A stretch of DNA of 64,000 bases from an uncultured Sutterella sp. (GCA_900757865.1 CAAEPH010000015.1:1-64000); one strand, 5' to 3'. Counted from the stretch's first letter, positions 34,435-44,200 are shown. Notes: generated from the sequence alone by a model not told the origin. Numbers and translations: made by a program.

Positions 34435-36420
34435 ATGAAAATTATCTACACCGACGTGCTCGTGATCGGTGGCGGTCTTGCCGGCTTGCGTATGGCCGTT
34501 GCTGCCAAACGCCGTGGGCATGACTCGATCGTCCTGTCGCTGGTTCCGCCAAAACGCAGTCACTCTAAGGCTGCTCAAGGTGGTATGCAGGCTTCCCTCG
34601 GTAACGTTATTAAAGGCTTAGGTGACAACGAAGACATTCACTTTGGCGACACCGTCCGCGGTTCGGACTGGGGTGCTGACCAAGAAGTGGTTCGTATGTT
34701 CGTGAACACGTCCCCGAAGGCTGTGCGTGAATTGGCGGCTTGGGGGGTGCCTTGGAGCCGTATCACCCCGGGTGATCGTCAGGTCATTATCAATGGTGAA
34801 AAAGTCACGATTACGGAACGTAAAGAAGCAGCTGGCTTGATTGCTCAGCGTGACTTCGGTGGCACGAAGAAGTGGCGTACGTGCTACGTGTCTGACTGCA
34901 CGGGCCATGCCATGTTGAATGCGGTCTCTGACCGTATTATTGCTGAACACGTGCCTGTGATTGAACGTGTAGAAGCGATGAGCTTGATTCACGACGGCAA
35001 GCGTTGCTATGGCGCTGTGGTGCGTGACTTGATTACTGGCGAGCTCATGGCTTATGTGTCCAAGGCGACCGCCATTGCAACCGGTGGTGCTGGCCGTATT
35101 TATCGCGTCACGACCAATGCTGTGATTTGTGAAGGTATTGGTTATGACTTGGCCTTGAACACGGGCGTGGCTGCTTTGGGCAACATGGAAGCTATTCAGT
35201 TCCACCCGACCGGGATCTTCCCCGCGGGTATTTTGGTGACGGAAGGCTGCCGTGGTGACGGTGGTTTGTTGCGTGACGTTGATGGTCATCGCTTCATGCC
35301 GGACGTGGAACCTGAAAAGAAAGAATTGGCCTCTCGTGACGTTGTGTCTCGCCGTATGGAAGAACGTATTGCTCAGGGCAAGGGTGTGAAGAGCCGCTTT
35401 GGTGAACACATTTGGCTTGACATCACGCTTTTGGGCGAACAGCACATCAAGCACAAGTTGCGTGAAGTGTATGAAATCTGCCACTACTTCATGGGTGTTG
35501 ACCCGACGAAGGAATGGATTCCTGTGCGTCCTGCTCAGCACTACACGATGGGCGGTATTCGTACGTTACCCTCTGGAGAAAGCCCCACGCTTAAAGGCTT
35601 GTTCGCCGCTGGTGAAGCTGCTTGCTGGGACATGCACGGCTTTAACCGCTTGGGTGGTAACTCCGTGGCTGAAACGGTTGTCGCCGGTATGATCGTTGGT
35701 GAATACATTGCTGACTTCTGCGACAAACCCGAAAACGCTATCGACATTCCTGCTTCCGTGGTCTATGACGCCGTGAACAAAGAAGCGGCTCGCATGAAGC
35801 ACTTCGTCACCAACGGTGGTAGCGAAAATGCTTACGAACTCCGTACCCGCATGCAAGACATCATGACGACCAAGATCGGTATTTTCCGTCGCGGTAAAGA
35901 CATGGAAAGCGCGGTCGCTGAGCTCGAAGACCTCTACAAGCGTTCCTTCAACGTCGCGGTCAAGGACGTTGTTGGTCCTAACCCCGAATTGATTTATGCG
36001 TATCGTACACAGTCCATGCTCCGCGTGGCTCTGTCGGTCGCTTGCGGTGCTTTGAACCGTAAAGAATCCCGTGGTGCTCACTATCGTGAAGACTACTCGG
36101 TTCGTGATGACGTCAATTGGCTCAGCCGTACATTGGCGACATGGAAAGAAGGCGATACGTTGCCGACGCTCTCTTACCAGAAGCTTGACATCAGCAAGAT
36201 GGAACTCCCACCGGGATTCCGTGGCTACGGTGTCAAGAACTACATTGAAAATCCTGAATCCGCTAAGCGTCAGGCTGAAGTGGATGCTATCCGCGCCAAG
36301 ATGGAAGCCGAAGGGGCTGACCGTTTTGCTATTCAGGAAGCCATCATGCCGTACCAGCACTTGTTGCCGGCACGCCTGAAGGGTAAGAACGAACGTATCG
36401 ATGAACCGCTGAAAGATTAA
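34435..36420 (+). CDS. frdA: Fumarate reductase flavoprotein subunit (Wolinella type)
   Basis: 661 residues. This is the catalytic FAD subunit that reduces fumarate to succinate. From the first residues ([15 protein letters not shown]) to the end it resembles W. succinogenes FrdA more than enterobacterial FrdA. His43 in KRSHS is the covalent FAD site, with the same number as in Wolinella. Active-site motifs are [30 protein letters not shown] and [10 protein letters not shown]. There is no Tat or Sec signal, so it is cytoplasmic. The ATG at 34435 has aggag 10 nt upstream. The cytochrome b subunit FrdC, which precedes frdA in Wolinella, is absent. Codon bias (mostly GAA, CGT) suggests high expression. 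Confidence 0.94.
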   Translation: MKIIYTDVLVIGGGLAGLRMAVAAKRRGHDSIVLSLVPPKRSHSKAAQGGMQASLGNVIKGLGDNEDIHFGDTVRGSDWGADQEVVRMFVNTSPKAVRELAAWGVPWSRITPGDRQVIINGEKVTITERKEAAGLIAQRDFGGTKKWRTCYVSDCTGHAMLNAVSDRIIAEHVPVIERVEAMSLIHDGKRCYGAVVRDLITGELMAYVSKATAIATGGAGRIYRVTTNAVICEGIGYDLALNTGVAALGNMEAIQFHPTGIFPAGILVTEGCRGDGGLLRDVDGHRFMPDVEPEKKELASRDVVSRRMEERIAQGKGVKSRFGEHIWLDITLLGEQHIKHKLREVYEICHYFMGVDPTKEWIPVRPAQHYTMGGIRTLPSGESPTLKGLFAAGEAACWDMHGFNRLGGNSVAETVVAGMIVGEYIADFCDKPENAIDIPASVVYDAVNKEAARMKHFVTNGGSENAYELRTRMQDIMTTKIGIFRRGKDMESAVAELEDLYKRSFNVAVKDVVGPNPELIYAYRTQSMLRVALSVACGALNRKESRGAHYREDYSVRDDVNWLSRTLATWKEGDTLPTLSYQKLDISKMELPPGFRGYGVKNYIENPESAKRQAEVDAIRAKMEAEGADRFAIQEAIMPYQHLLPARLKGKNERIDEPLKD

Positions 36421-36435
36421 TTGGAGCTGATGCAA

Positions 36436-37242
36436 ATGGCTGAAACTCAAGAGAAGAAGCATCGCATGCTGAAGATCAGCATCCTGCGCTTCAACCCCCA
36501 GGATCCGGACAGTGTTCCGCACATGCAGACCTACGAACTCGAAGAGTCTGATTCGATGACACTGTTCATTGCTTTGAACGAATTGCGTGACAAGCAGGAC
36601 CCCACATTACAGTTTGACTTCGTGTGCCGTGCTGGTATTTGTGGCTCTTGTGCCATGATGATCAATGGTAAGCCGGGCTTGGCTTGCCGTACGTTGACGC
36701 GCGATTTACCGACCGAGTTCACGCTCGCTCCGTTGCCTGCGTTTGAATTGATTGGTGACTTGTCGGTTAACACCGGTAAGTGGATGCGTAACATGTCTGA
36801 ACGCATGGAAACGTGGGTTCACATGAAAGAGAAGGAAGTCGATCTTCGTAAGAAAGAAGAACCGATGGACCCGCAGCTCGCTGAAGACATTTACGTTCTC
36901 GACCGTTGCGTTGAATGCGGTTGCTGTATCGCCGGTTGCGGTACGGTTCGTATCCGTCCTGACTTCATCGGTGGTGTGGGTATCAACAAGATCGCTCGCT
37001 TCCGCTTGGATCCGCGCGACACCCGTAACGATGCTGACTACTATGAAGTGGTTGGTGACGAATCCGGTGTGTTCGGTTGCATGTCGTTGTTGGCTTGCCA
37101 CGACTTCTGCCCGAAAGATTTGCCTTTGAAGACGCAGATCGCCTTCATCCGTCGCAAGATGGCTGAACAGGGTATGCGTGGGTACGATAAGGTTTTACCG
37201 TCCCAGAAAAAGGCTATTCCCATTAAGCCTATTCGGCAGTAA
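36436..37242 (+). CDS. frdB: Fumarate reductase iron-sulfur subunit
   Basis: 268 residues. It passes electrons to FrdA through three clusters. The [2Fe-2S] ligands are Cys64, 69, 72 and 84 (CRAGICGSC plus GLAC). The [4Fe-4S] motif is CVECGCCIAGC at about 157-167, and the [3Fe-4S] motif is CMSLLACHDFCP near 217, with a lone Cys partner pattern as in quinol:fumarate reductases. The ATG at 36436 is chosen because ggag lies 9 nt upstream; ATG 36430 is too close to it. It starts 15 bp after frdA. The C-terminus is longer than in Wolinella by about 20 basic residues. Confidence 0.95.
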   Translation: MAETQEKKHRMLKISILRFNPQDPDSVPHMQTYELEESDSMTLFIALNELRDKQDPTLQFDFVCRAGICGSCAMMINGKPGLACRTLTRDLPTEFTLAPLPAFELIGDLSVNTGKWMRNMSERMETWVHMKEKEVDLRKKEEPMDPQLAEDIYVLDRCVECGCCIAGCGTVRIRPDFIGGVGINKIARFRLDPRDTRNDADYYEVVGDESGVFGCMSLLACHDFCPKDLPLKTQIAFIRRKMAEQGMRGYDKVLPSQKKAIPIKPIRQ

Positions 37243-37261
37243 GATAAACTATCTAGGTTAT

Positions 37262-37294
37262 TCTAGTTACCTCGACTAATACGAGGTAACTAGA
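37262..37294 (+). other. 13-bp hairpin between frdB and aspA
   Basis: The arms tctagttacctcg and cgaggtaactaga pair perfectly with a 7-nt loop. No T-run follows. Probable roles are protection of the frdAB mRNA 3' end or a processing site before aspA. Confidence 0.65.
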
Positions 37295-37397
37295 TCAAAA
37301 AGATCGTCTCAAAAACGCAGGACCAAACTCGTTATTTGAGAAACATTAAAGGTAAGACGATCAAGCCTTACCGGGATTGATATTGAGGAGCAATAAA

Positions 37398-38795
37398 ATG
37401 TCCCGTATTGAAAGCGATTTCCTCGGCGAACTCGAGATTCCTGATGATGTTTACTATGGCGTGCAGACGATGCGCGGTAAACAGAACTTCCACATCACGG
37501 AAATGCCCATGGCTCAGGAACCCTTCTTCCCCATCGCCTTTGGCTATGTGAAGAAAGCTGCCGCTATGGCCAACAAGGAACTCGGCACGATCCCTGCTGA
37601 CGTGGCCGATGCTTTGATGTGGGCTTGCGATCAGTTGATCGCTGGCAAGTACAACGATCAGTTTGTGACCGACTGGCTCCAGGGTGGTGCTGGTACGTCT
37701 ACCAACATGAACGTTAACGAAGTTATTTGCAACCTCGCTTGCGAACACCTCGGCTTGCCCAAGGGCGACAAGAAGGTCTCCCCGAACGACCACGCCAACT
37801 TTGGTCAGTCCACCAACGACACGTATCCGACCGCTTTGCACCTCTCTTTACTCCTTCGTTCCAACGAACTCGTGAAGATGGTTGAAGCCTTGGTTGCTGC
37901 CTTCTACAAGAAAGCTGAAGAAACCAAAGACGTGTTGAAGATGGGTCGTACCCACCTCCAGGACGCTGTGCCAATGTCCTTTGGCCAGGAATTCCATGGC
38001 TGGGGCCACACCCTTGAAGATGAAATCGCCATCATCAAGGAAGCTCAGGCTCATTTGAAGATTGTGAACCTCGGTGCTACCGCTATTGGTACCACGGTGA
38101 CGGCTCACCCGGATTACCCTGCTCTCGCTGTTAAGAACCTCGCCAAGTTGACGGGTATTGACTTTGTCAACAGCGATGACCTTATCGCTGCTACGAGCGA
38201 CTGTGGCTCTTATGTCGCTTTGTCCTCCGCTTGCAAGAGCTTGGCTGTGAAGTTGACGAAGGTCTGCAATGACTTGCGCTTGTTGGCTTCTGGTCCTCGT
38301 ACGGGTCTTGCTGAAGTGATCCTCCCGCAGCTCCAGCCGGGTTCCTCCATCATGCCGGGTAAAGTTAACCCCGTTATCCCTGAAGTGACCAACCAGGCTG
38401 CTTTCTTGGCTATCGGTCTTGACACCACGGTGATGCTCGCTGCCTCTGCTGGCCAGCTCGAACTCAACGTGATGGAACCTGTGATCACGTTCGCTCTCTA
38501 CCTCCAGATGAAGGTGTTGTCGAACGCTTGCAAGGCCTTGCGTGAAAAATGCGTTGACGGTATCAAGGTTAACGCTGAACACACCAAGGACCTCGTGATG
38601 GGTTCTCTCGGTATCGTTACCTTACTCAAGCCGCACTTCGGCTACAAGCCCTGTGCCGCTGTCGCTCGTGAAGGCTTCCTCACTGGCAAGTCCTTGCATC
38701 AGCTCGTCGTTGAAGAAAAGGGCATGATGACGCAGGAACAGTGGGACAAGACGTTCACCTACGAAAACCTCATCAACCCCAAGTTCGAAAAGTAA
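37398..38795 (+). CDS. aspA: Aspartate ammonia-lyase
   Basis: 465 residues. It converts L-aspartate to fumarate and ammonia, feeding fumarate respiration. This fumarase/aspartase superfamily member has GGAGTSTNMNVNEV, TSDCGSYVALSSA and the flexible catalytic loop GSSIMPGKVNPVIPEV with its serine base. It starts VYYGVQTMRGKQNF like aspartases rather than fumarases. The ATG at 37398 has gaggag 9 nt upstream. It lies between frdB and dcuA, the partners expected for aspartate fermentation. Fumarase activity is the main alternative, but the aspA-dcuA pairing supports the call. Confidence 0.92.
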   Translation: MSRIESDFLGELEIPDDVYYGVQTMRGKQNFHITEMPMAQEPFFPIAFGYVKKAAAMANKELGTIPADVADALMWACDQLIAGKYNDQFVTDWLQGGAGTSTNMNVNEVICNLACEHLGLPKGDKKVSPNDHANFGQSTNDTYPTALHLSLLLRSNELVKMVEALVAAFYKKAEETKDVLKMGRTHLQDAVPMSFGQEFHGWGHTLEDEIAIIKEAQAHLKIVNLGATAIGTTVTAHPDYPALAVKNLAKLTGIDFVNSDDLIAATSDCGSYVALSSACKSLAVKLTKVCNDLRLLASGPRTGLAEVILPQLQPGSSIMPGKVNPVIPEVTNQAAFLAIGLDTTVMLAASAGQLELNVMEPVITFALYLQMKVLSNACKALREKCVDGIKVNAEHTKDLVMGSLGIVTLLKPHFGYKPCAAVAREGFLTGKSLHQLVVEEKGMMTQEQWDKTFTYENLINPKFEK

Positions 38796-38811
38796 TCTAA
38801 GGGGTTAAAAA

Positions 38812-38880
38812 GGAGCCAAAGCCTGTCTTTGGCTCCGCGGTTAGTTCGTTGTCCGATTGTCGACCAGTCAATCGGACAAC
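38812..38880 (+). other. Tandem hairpins between aspA and dcuA
   Basis: The first stem is ggagccaaag/ctttggctcc (38812-38821 with 38827-38836). The second is gttgtccgattg/caatcggacaac (38848-38859 with 38869-38880). Both are perfect, but neither is followed by a T-run, so they are more likely mRNA stability or processing elements than terminators. Confidence 0.6.
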
Positions 38881-38910
38881 AGTCACAAAAACCAACCACA
38901 AAGAGGAATC

Positions 38911-38933
38911 AAAAGCTTTGGGCTAAAGCTTTT
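38911..38933 (+). other. Hairpin between ribosome-binding site and dcuA start
   Basis: aaaagcttt (38911-38919) and aaagctttt (38925-38933) form a 9-bp stem. The only good ribosome-binding sequence (agagg, 38902-38906) lies before it and the ATG (38944) after it. Folding of the stem would bring the two to a workable distance. Confidence 0.5.
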
Positions 38934-38943
38934 GACCAATGCT

Positions 38944-40275
38944 ATGTCTATCGAAATTCTTCTTCAATTTTTGGTCGTTCTCGTAGCGATCTTCCTCGGT
39001 GTCCGTCTCGGCGGCATCGGTATTGGTTACGTCGGCGGTGCTGGCGTGCTCGTTCTCGGTCTCTGCTTCGGTATGAATCCTGGGCAGGTGCCTTGGGACG
39101 TGATTTTGATCATCGCGGCTGTGATCGCTGCTATTTCGGCTATGCAGCTCGCTGGTGGTCTTGACTACTTGGTTCAGATTGCTGAACGCATTCTCCGTAG
39201 TAATCCAAAGCAGATTAACTACTTGGCTCCGTTTGTGACCTACATGCTGACGTTGTTCGCTGGTACGGGTCATACCGCTTTCTCGATGATTCCGGTTATC
39301 GTTGAAGTGGCTAAGGAACAGCACATTCGTCCTTGCGTGCCGTTGTCCATCGCTGTGGTGGCCAGCCAGATCGCTATTACCGCTTCGCCTGTGTCCGCCG
39401 CTGTGATTTACATGTCTGGCGTGTTGGAAAAGTTCGGCTGGAGCTATCCGATGCTCTTGGGTATTTGGATTGCGACGACGTTTGTGGGTTGCATGCTCAC
39501 TTCCTTCGTGATGACCAAGATCTCCAACATGGACCTCGACAGCGACCCTGTCTACCTTGACCGCCTGGCTAAGGGTTTGGTTCATGCTCCTAAGGCTGAA
39601 GAAAAGCAGCTCAAACCGGGTGCTAAGCTTTCCGTGTTGATCTTCTTGCTCGGCATTATCTGCGTGGTCTTCTACGCTTCCGCTATTTCGCCAGCTGTTG
39701 GCTTGATCAACCCTGTGGTTGTTCCTCGTGACGCCGCTATCTGGTCCTTCATGTTCTTGATCGCTTCTTTGATCACTGTCTTCTGCAAGATCGACGTTTC
39801 CAAGATCGGTTCGAGCTCTGTGTTCCAGTCCGGTATGATCGCCTGCATCTGCGTGTTCGGCGTGGCCTGGTTGGGTGATACGTTTGTGCGCTTCCACACG
39901 AACGAAATCAAGGAATTGGCTGCTGGTACGGTTAGCGCCTATCCTGCTCTGCTGGCTGTGGTGTTCTTCATCGCTGCTATGCTCTTGTACTCTCAGGCTG
40001 CTACGGCTAAGGCCATTACCCCGGCTATCGTCGCTGCTTTAGGCATTACGACGGCTAACCCTGGTGACTCCTACATGTTGGTCGCTTCGTTCGCTGCTGT
40101 GTCTGCCTTGTTCGTGTTGCCGACCTACCCGACGTTGTTGGGTGCTGTTCAGATGGACTACACCGGTACGACCCGTATTGGTAAGTGGGTGTTCAACCAC
40201 GCCTTCTTCCTCCCCGGTCTGCTCGGCATCGTCTTCTCGGTGGCCCTCGGCTTCTTGGCAGTCTCGGTGTTCTAA
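38944..40275 (+). CDS. dcuA: Anaerobic C4-dicarboxylate/aspartate antiporter DcuA
   Basis: 443 residues, 10-12 membrane helices. DcuA exchanges aspartate, fumarate or malate for succinate. It follows E. coli DcuA (433) along its length: FLGVRLGGIGIGYVGG, ISAMQLAGGLDYLVQIAERILR, AQIAITASP-like SQIAITASPVSAAVIYMSG, GVAWLGDTFV and LPTYPTLLGAVQMDYTGTTRIGKWVFNH. DcuB-type sequences fit less well. The frame is open upstream to 38857, but ATG 38944 fits the family start; the usual ribosome-binding site is displaced by a hairpin. aspA-dcuA pairing is the same as in E. coli. Confidence 0.93.
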   Translation: MSIEILLQFLVVLVAIFLGVRLGGIGIGYVGGAGVLVLGLCFGMNPGQVPWDVILIIAAVIAAISAMQLAGGLDYLVQIAERILRSNPKQINYLAPFVTYMLTLFAGTGHTAFSMIPVIVEVAKEQHIRPCVPLSIAVVASQIAITASPVSAAVIYMSGVLEKFGWSYPMLLGIWIATTFVGCMLTSFVMTKISNMDLDSDPVYLDRLAKGLVHAPKAEEKQLKPGAKLSVLIFLLGIICVVFYASAISPAVGLINPVVVPRDAAIWSFMFLIASLITVFCKIDVSKIGSSSVFQSGMIACICVFGVAWLGDTFVRFHTNEIKELAAGTVSAYPALLAVVFFIAAMLLYSQAATAKAITPAIVAALGITTANPGDSYMLVASFAAVSALFVLPTYPTLLGAVQMDYTGTTRIGKWVFNHAFFLPGLLGIVFSVALGFLAVSVF

Positions 40276-40347
40276 TCCCCTTTTGATTAGATAACCGATA
40301 AGTGGTTAGCCTTTGCCCAACTAACCACTTAACCTACTGGTTTAATT

Positions 40348-40380
40348 AGCACTCAAGGTTTCGATCTTGGGTGCTTTTTT
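40348..40380 (+). terminator. Terminator of the frdAB-aspA-dcuA block
   Basis: The stem agcactcaag/cttgggtgct (40348-40357 with 40366-40375) is followed by a T-run. A further stem aagtggttag/ctaaccactt (40300-40309 with 40321-40330) precedes it. Confidence 0.85.
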
Positions 40381-40698
40381 ATATGGTGCACTTGATTAAT
40401 TTGCTTAAGCTTTACAGACTGTATTCCTGAAAGTGTTCTCACTACGTCAGTTCGTTGTCTTCGAAAGACGTTGGTGATCCTCTGACGGTAACGTAGCGCG
40501 CTAACAGGCGTTCTAACGGTTGGAAGTACGTCCCAGTAGAGCGAGTTCCTCTGTTACACGTCCAGCACGCTATTTCAAAAAAAATGCGCAAAGCGAAGAG
40601 ACAGCAACGAAAAGAGAAACGGGATTGTTTTTGTAGAAAAAACAAGAAAAACATTGTTTGAATGAAAGGAGAGAGAAAAGCGTGGTACAAACGGAGAA
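40381..40698. other. Non-coding region beyond the tRNA cluster
   Basis: 318 bp between the dcuA terminator and tRNA-Leu(UAA). It is AT-rich on its right side. On the minus strand an eight-T run (40579-40586) follows a very short GC stem, perhaps the tRNA operon terminator. No gene is supported. Confidence 0.3.
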
Positions 40699-40788
40699 TG
40701 GTGCCGGGGACGGGAATCGAACCCGTACGCCTTTTTAATCGGCGGCGGATTTTAAGTCCGCTACGTCTACCAATTTCGTCACCCCGGC
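40699..40788 (-). tRNA. tRNA-Leu(TAA)
   Basis: 90 nt with a long variable arm. The acceptor stem GCCGGGG/CCCCGGC is followed by discriminator A and an encoded CCA (40699-40701). The anticodon stem GCGGA/TCCGC encloses CTTAAAA, anticodon TAA. It is last of the minus-strand Gly-Cys-Gly-Leu operon, matching E. coli glyW-cysT-leuZ order. Confidence 0.97.
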
Positions 40789-40851
40789 ACCGTAACTTGT
40801 ACACCGAGATAGAAGCCTAAAAAAAGGAACTCATGTTCCTTGGCTTCAAAG

Positions 40852-40927
40852 TGGAGCGGGAGACGAGTCTCGAACTCGCGACCTCAACCTTGGCAAGGTT
40901 GCGCTCTACCAACTGAGCTACTCCCGC
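40852..40927 (-). tRNA. tRNA-Gly(GCC), copy 2 of minus-strand operon
   Basis: 76 nt. The acceptor is GCGGGAG/CTCCCGC, the anticodon arm is CAACC-TTGCCAA-GGTTG (anticodon GCC), and CCA is encoded. It is identical to the copies at 41016-41091 and 44984-45059. Confidence 0.97.
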
Positions 40928-40934
40928 AGTGTCT

Positions 40935-41008
40935 TGGAGGCGCGAGGCGGAATCGAACCGCCGTAAACGGATTTGCAATCCGGTGCATAGCCACTTTGCT
41001 ATCGCGCC
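40935..41008 (-). tRNA. tRNA-Cys(GCA)
   Basis: 74 nt. The acceptor is GGCGCGA, the anticodon stem CGGAT/ATCCG encloses TGCAA with anticodon GCA, the T arm is intact, and CCA is encoded at 40935-40937. It sits between two tRNA-Gly genes with spacers of only 7 bp. Confidence 0.96.
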
Positions 41009-41015
41009 AAAAAAA

Positions 41016-41091
41016 TGGAGCGGGAGACGAGTCTCGAACTCGCGACCTCAACCTTGGCAAGGTTGCGCTCTACCAACTGAGCTACTCCCGC
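41016..41091 (-). tRNA. tRNA-Gly(GCC), copy 1 of minus-strand operon
   Basis: 76 nt with anticodon GCC and encoded CCA. It is the first gene of the operon, directly after a strong promoter. Sequence identity with the second copy indicates recent duplication or gene conversion. Confidence 0.97.
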
Positions 41092-41104
41092 GTAGAGGAG
41101 ATAA

Positions 41105-41132
41105 ATTTTACACGAAAAAAAAGACTTGTCAA
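41105..41132 (-). promoter_or_regulatory. Promoter of the Gly-Cys-Gly-Leu tRNA operon
   Basis: On the minus strand, consensus TTGACA (41127-41132) and TAAAAT (41105-41110) are separated by 16 bp. The transcript would begin a few bases before the first tRNA. Confidence 0.85.
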
Positions 41133-41162
41133 GAGTTGAGATCAAAAATCCTCAGATCATTC

Positions 41163-41203
41163 TTTAAACGAGTGCGACAATTACGTACAATAGTTGGATT
41201 GTC
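41163..41203 (+). promoter_or_regulatory. Probable promoter of the helicase gene with dyad
   Basis: TTTAAA (41163-41168) and TACAAT (41186-41191) are spaced 17 bp. A dyad gacaat-N16-attgtc (41176-41203) spans the -10 box and could be an operator. Confidence 0.4.
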
Positions 41204-41224
41204 CGTAAAGGAGAATCGTAAATT

Positions 41225-44200
41225 ATGGCTACGAAATTGGGCACGAACTGGTGGAGCCAGCAATGGTTGCGGGCGTTAGAGGCTCTGGATCATTATGGAC
41301 GTCTTCCACGAGGAAAAACCTATTTCAATAAGGGCAAAGTGCTTAAAGCAGGTTTGGACCCTGATACGTTAACGTTGCACGGTATCGTCGACGGCAGTGC
41401 GTACACGCCATACGAAACCTCGATTCAGTTGCAACCCCTCCCGAAAGAAGATGAGGATCGATTGGTTGCGGCAATTGCTGAACGGCCCCGCCTTTTGGCA
41501 AACCTTCTCAAAGGTGAGGTGCCCGAAGAGTTAGGGCGTCTTTGTGAAGAACTCAATATCAAGTTGTTCCCGGACTCGTGGAAGTTCATGACAATGTCTT
41601 GCACCTGTCCCGATGTGGCTGTGCCTTGCAAGCACATTGCTGCCACGTACTTTACGCTCATACGCACGATGGACATTGATCCATTCTGGGTGTTCTATTG
41701 CCGCGGGATCAACTTACCCGAACGCTTAAAGGACTTAGGCATTGACTTGGATGCGGCCGAGTCATCCAAGGATCTGTCCTGGCTTGATTATTGGCACAAT
41801 GATTTGTTCGATAAGCCCGAGCCATTCAAAGAGTCGTTGAAGGAATTACCGTACTATCAACTTACCAATCAATCTCAAGCGTTAACCTCGCTTTTTGTGA
41901 CAGCCCCTGATGCGAAACAGAGCTGGCTTAAACGGCGTTGGTGGGTCAAGCAGTACCGAAAAATCAGTGAAGGAGCTCGCTCGCGTCGCTCGTCTCCGCA
42001 TACATGGCGAGAGTTTTTAGGCGACAATGGGATGAGTGAAAACGCCCTTCCTGTTTTGACGATTGACGAGACGGGGTTTGTCTGGCAGCTCAAAGACGGG
42101 CGCAAGAAACTACATCCCTTGAACGACGCTAATGCAGCGGCGTTTTTGGATAGCTTACTTTGTCGTCAGGTCTTTCCTGAGTCCACCTCAAGCACGATGC
42201 GCTTTTGGGTGAGTTTGCGTGAACTCGCTCAGCAGTTACTCGAAAAAGGGGCCTTGTTGCCGGGGTTGGTTCGCTTGACGAGAAAGGACATGGAGGGCGT
42301 ACAGCTCGCGTGGTTCCCGGCGATCCAGATTGAAACCGTTGCTCGTTTCTTGAGCAGTTTTGAACACGCACTCGAAAGTGATCGACGTGCAGTGGCCCCG
42401 TACTTTAATTTTGGGGAGAACGCCGTTTTTTCCCGACATGAACCCGGTGAAGTGTTTGTGGCGCTCGCGGCGATGCTCTCTACACTGGCGTCTCAGTTCC
42501 TTGAACTCACCTTGACTGAGCAACGTGATAAGGTCCTGATCACATCACTGCTGTACCGAGATTTCATGGCCTCTGGTGTTCAGGCCGATACGATTCGACA
42601 ATGGCGCACACTGTTACAACCGTTCTCGTTTGAACATAAGACCCTGGATTTCACGCCTGTCATCACCGTGCGCTCTTTGCCCGAAGGACAGCTCTCGATT
42701 AATTTGGGTATCCAGAAAAAATCGACCGCTGAGGGGGACGAGGCGAAAGAGTCCAAACCGATTTTGTATAAGAAAATTCTTACCGAACCTGCGTATGAGT
42801 CTCGGCGCTATGCCACCATTTCGCTTTTCGAAAGCCTTGGTCAAGTTTGCCATGACATCATGCCCATTGTGGAGTCAGGTGGCCAGCCAGCTCGTCTTGA
42901 ACGATCGGATTTGACGGAATTTTTGTTTGAGTCGGTTCCCGCGCTTAAGCTCATGGGCGTGACGGTCATGTTGCCCAAGCGCTTACAGAAACTCTTGCGT
43001 CCCAAACTGATGAGCGAAGTGAAGTCGCCTCGCGGTGGCGTATCGCTTCTGAGTCGCGATGCCGTAACGGAATACGATTGGCGTTTGAGCATTGGTGGAA
43101 AAGAAATCAGCCAGGAAGAGTTCGAAGCTCTGTGTCAACATGTGGGTGAGGTTATCCCATGGAACGAGGACTTTGTCTATCTTGACGCAGAACTCATCGA
43201 GAGCATGAAGGCTGCCCTTGAGGCGCCACAGGAAATCTCGAAGATCGACTTACTTAAAGCGTCCATGACGGGAGAGTTCATGGGCTTTGAAACCAAGCTC
43301 TCTGGCAATATCTTGAAGGAGATTAAGCGCATTAATCAGGTCAAAGAGCTTCCGGCACCAAAAAGTCTCAATGCTAAACTTCGCCCCTATCAAGAACGCG
43401 GCTTTGCGTGGTTAGCAAAAAATGTTGAATTGGGTGTCGGTTCATTGATTGCTGACGACATGGGCTTAGGGAAAACGTTACAGGTGATCAGCTTGATGTT
43501 GTCACTCAAGGAAAAAGATGACCTCAAGACCCCGGTGCTCGCTATCCTGCCGACCACGTTGATTGCTAACTGGGAAAAAGAGTTGAAGAAATTTGCCCCG
43601 ACACTCTCTTTCCACGTCTATCACGGACAGGGACGTGTGATGAATCGCAACTGTGACGTGGTGCTCACGAGTTACGGCACGGCGCGTCGCGATGCGACCA
43701 AGCTCGCGAAAACGCCTTGGCGACTCCTCATCTTAGACGAAGCTCAGGCGGTGAAAAACCCCGATAGCGAAACGGTCAAGGCCCTTCATCGCCTCAAGGC
43801 AGGTAATGTTGTGGCCATGACGGGCACGCCAGTGGAAAACCGATTAATGGAATACTGGTCCATCTTCTCGTTTGTAGAGCCTGCTCTGTTGGGCGATGCG
43901 AAGACGTTTAGCGATCGCTATGCACAACGCATTGAGCAGGAGCACGATCCTAAGGTCGCTGAGGAGTTCAAACTGCTCACCTCGCCCTTTATGTTGCGTC
44001 GTCTGAAGACCGACAAGTCGATTATCAATGATTTGCCCGAGAAGACGGTCAACGATCACTATGTGCCGTTGAGACCCGAGCAAGCGGCGCTTTATAGTCA
44101 GACACTCGACGAGACGTTGCGTCTGCTTGACAGCAGTGAAAACGGTGGCAAGAAACAGGCCCTTGTTTTGGGTTTGATGACCAAATTGAAGCAGATTTGC

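Noticed and set aside
34618..35541. 307-codon minus-strand open frame inside frdA
   Set aside because: Antisense of FrdA; rich in His, Thr and Asn as expected from reversed GAA/GGT/ACG codons, with no ribosome-binding site.
38923..39897. 324-codon minus-strand open frame inside dcuA
   Set aside because: Hydrophilic antisense of a membrane protein gene; no independent support.
40442..40804. 120-codon minus-strand frame over tRNA-Leu(TAA)
   Set aside because: The first part is translated tRNA sequence; the tRNA structure is complete and explains the region.
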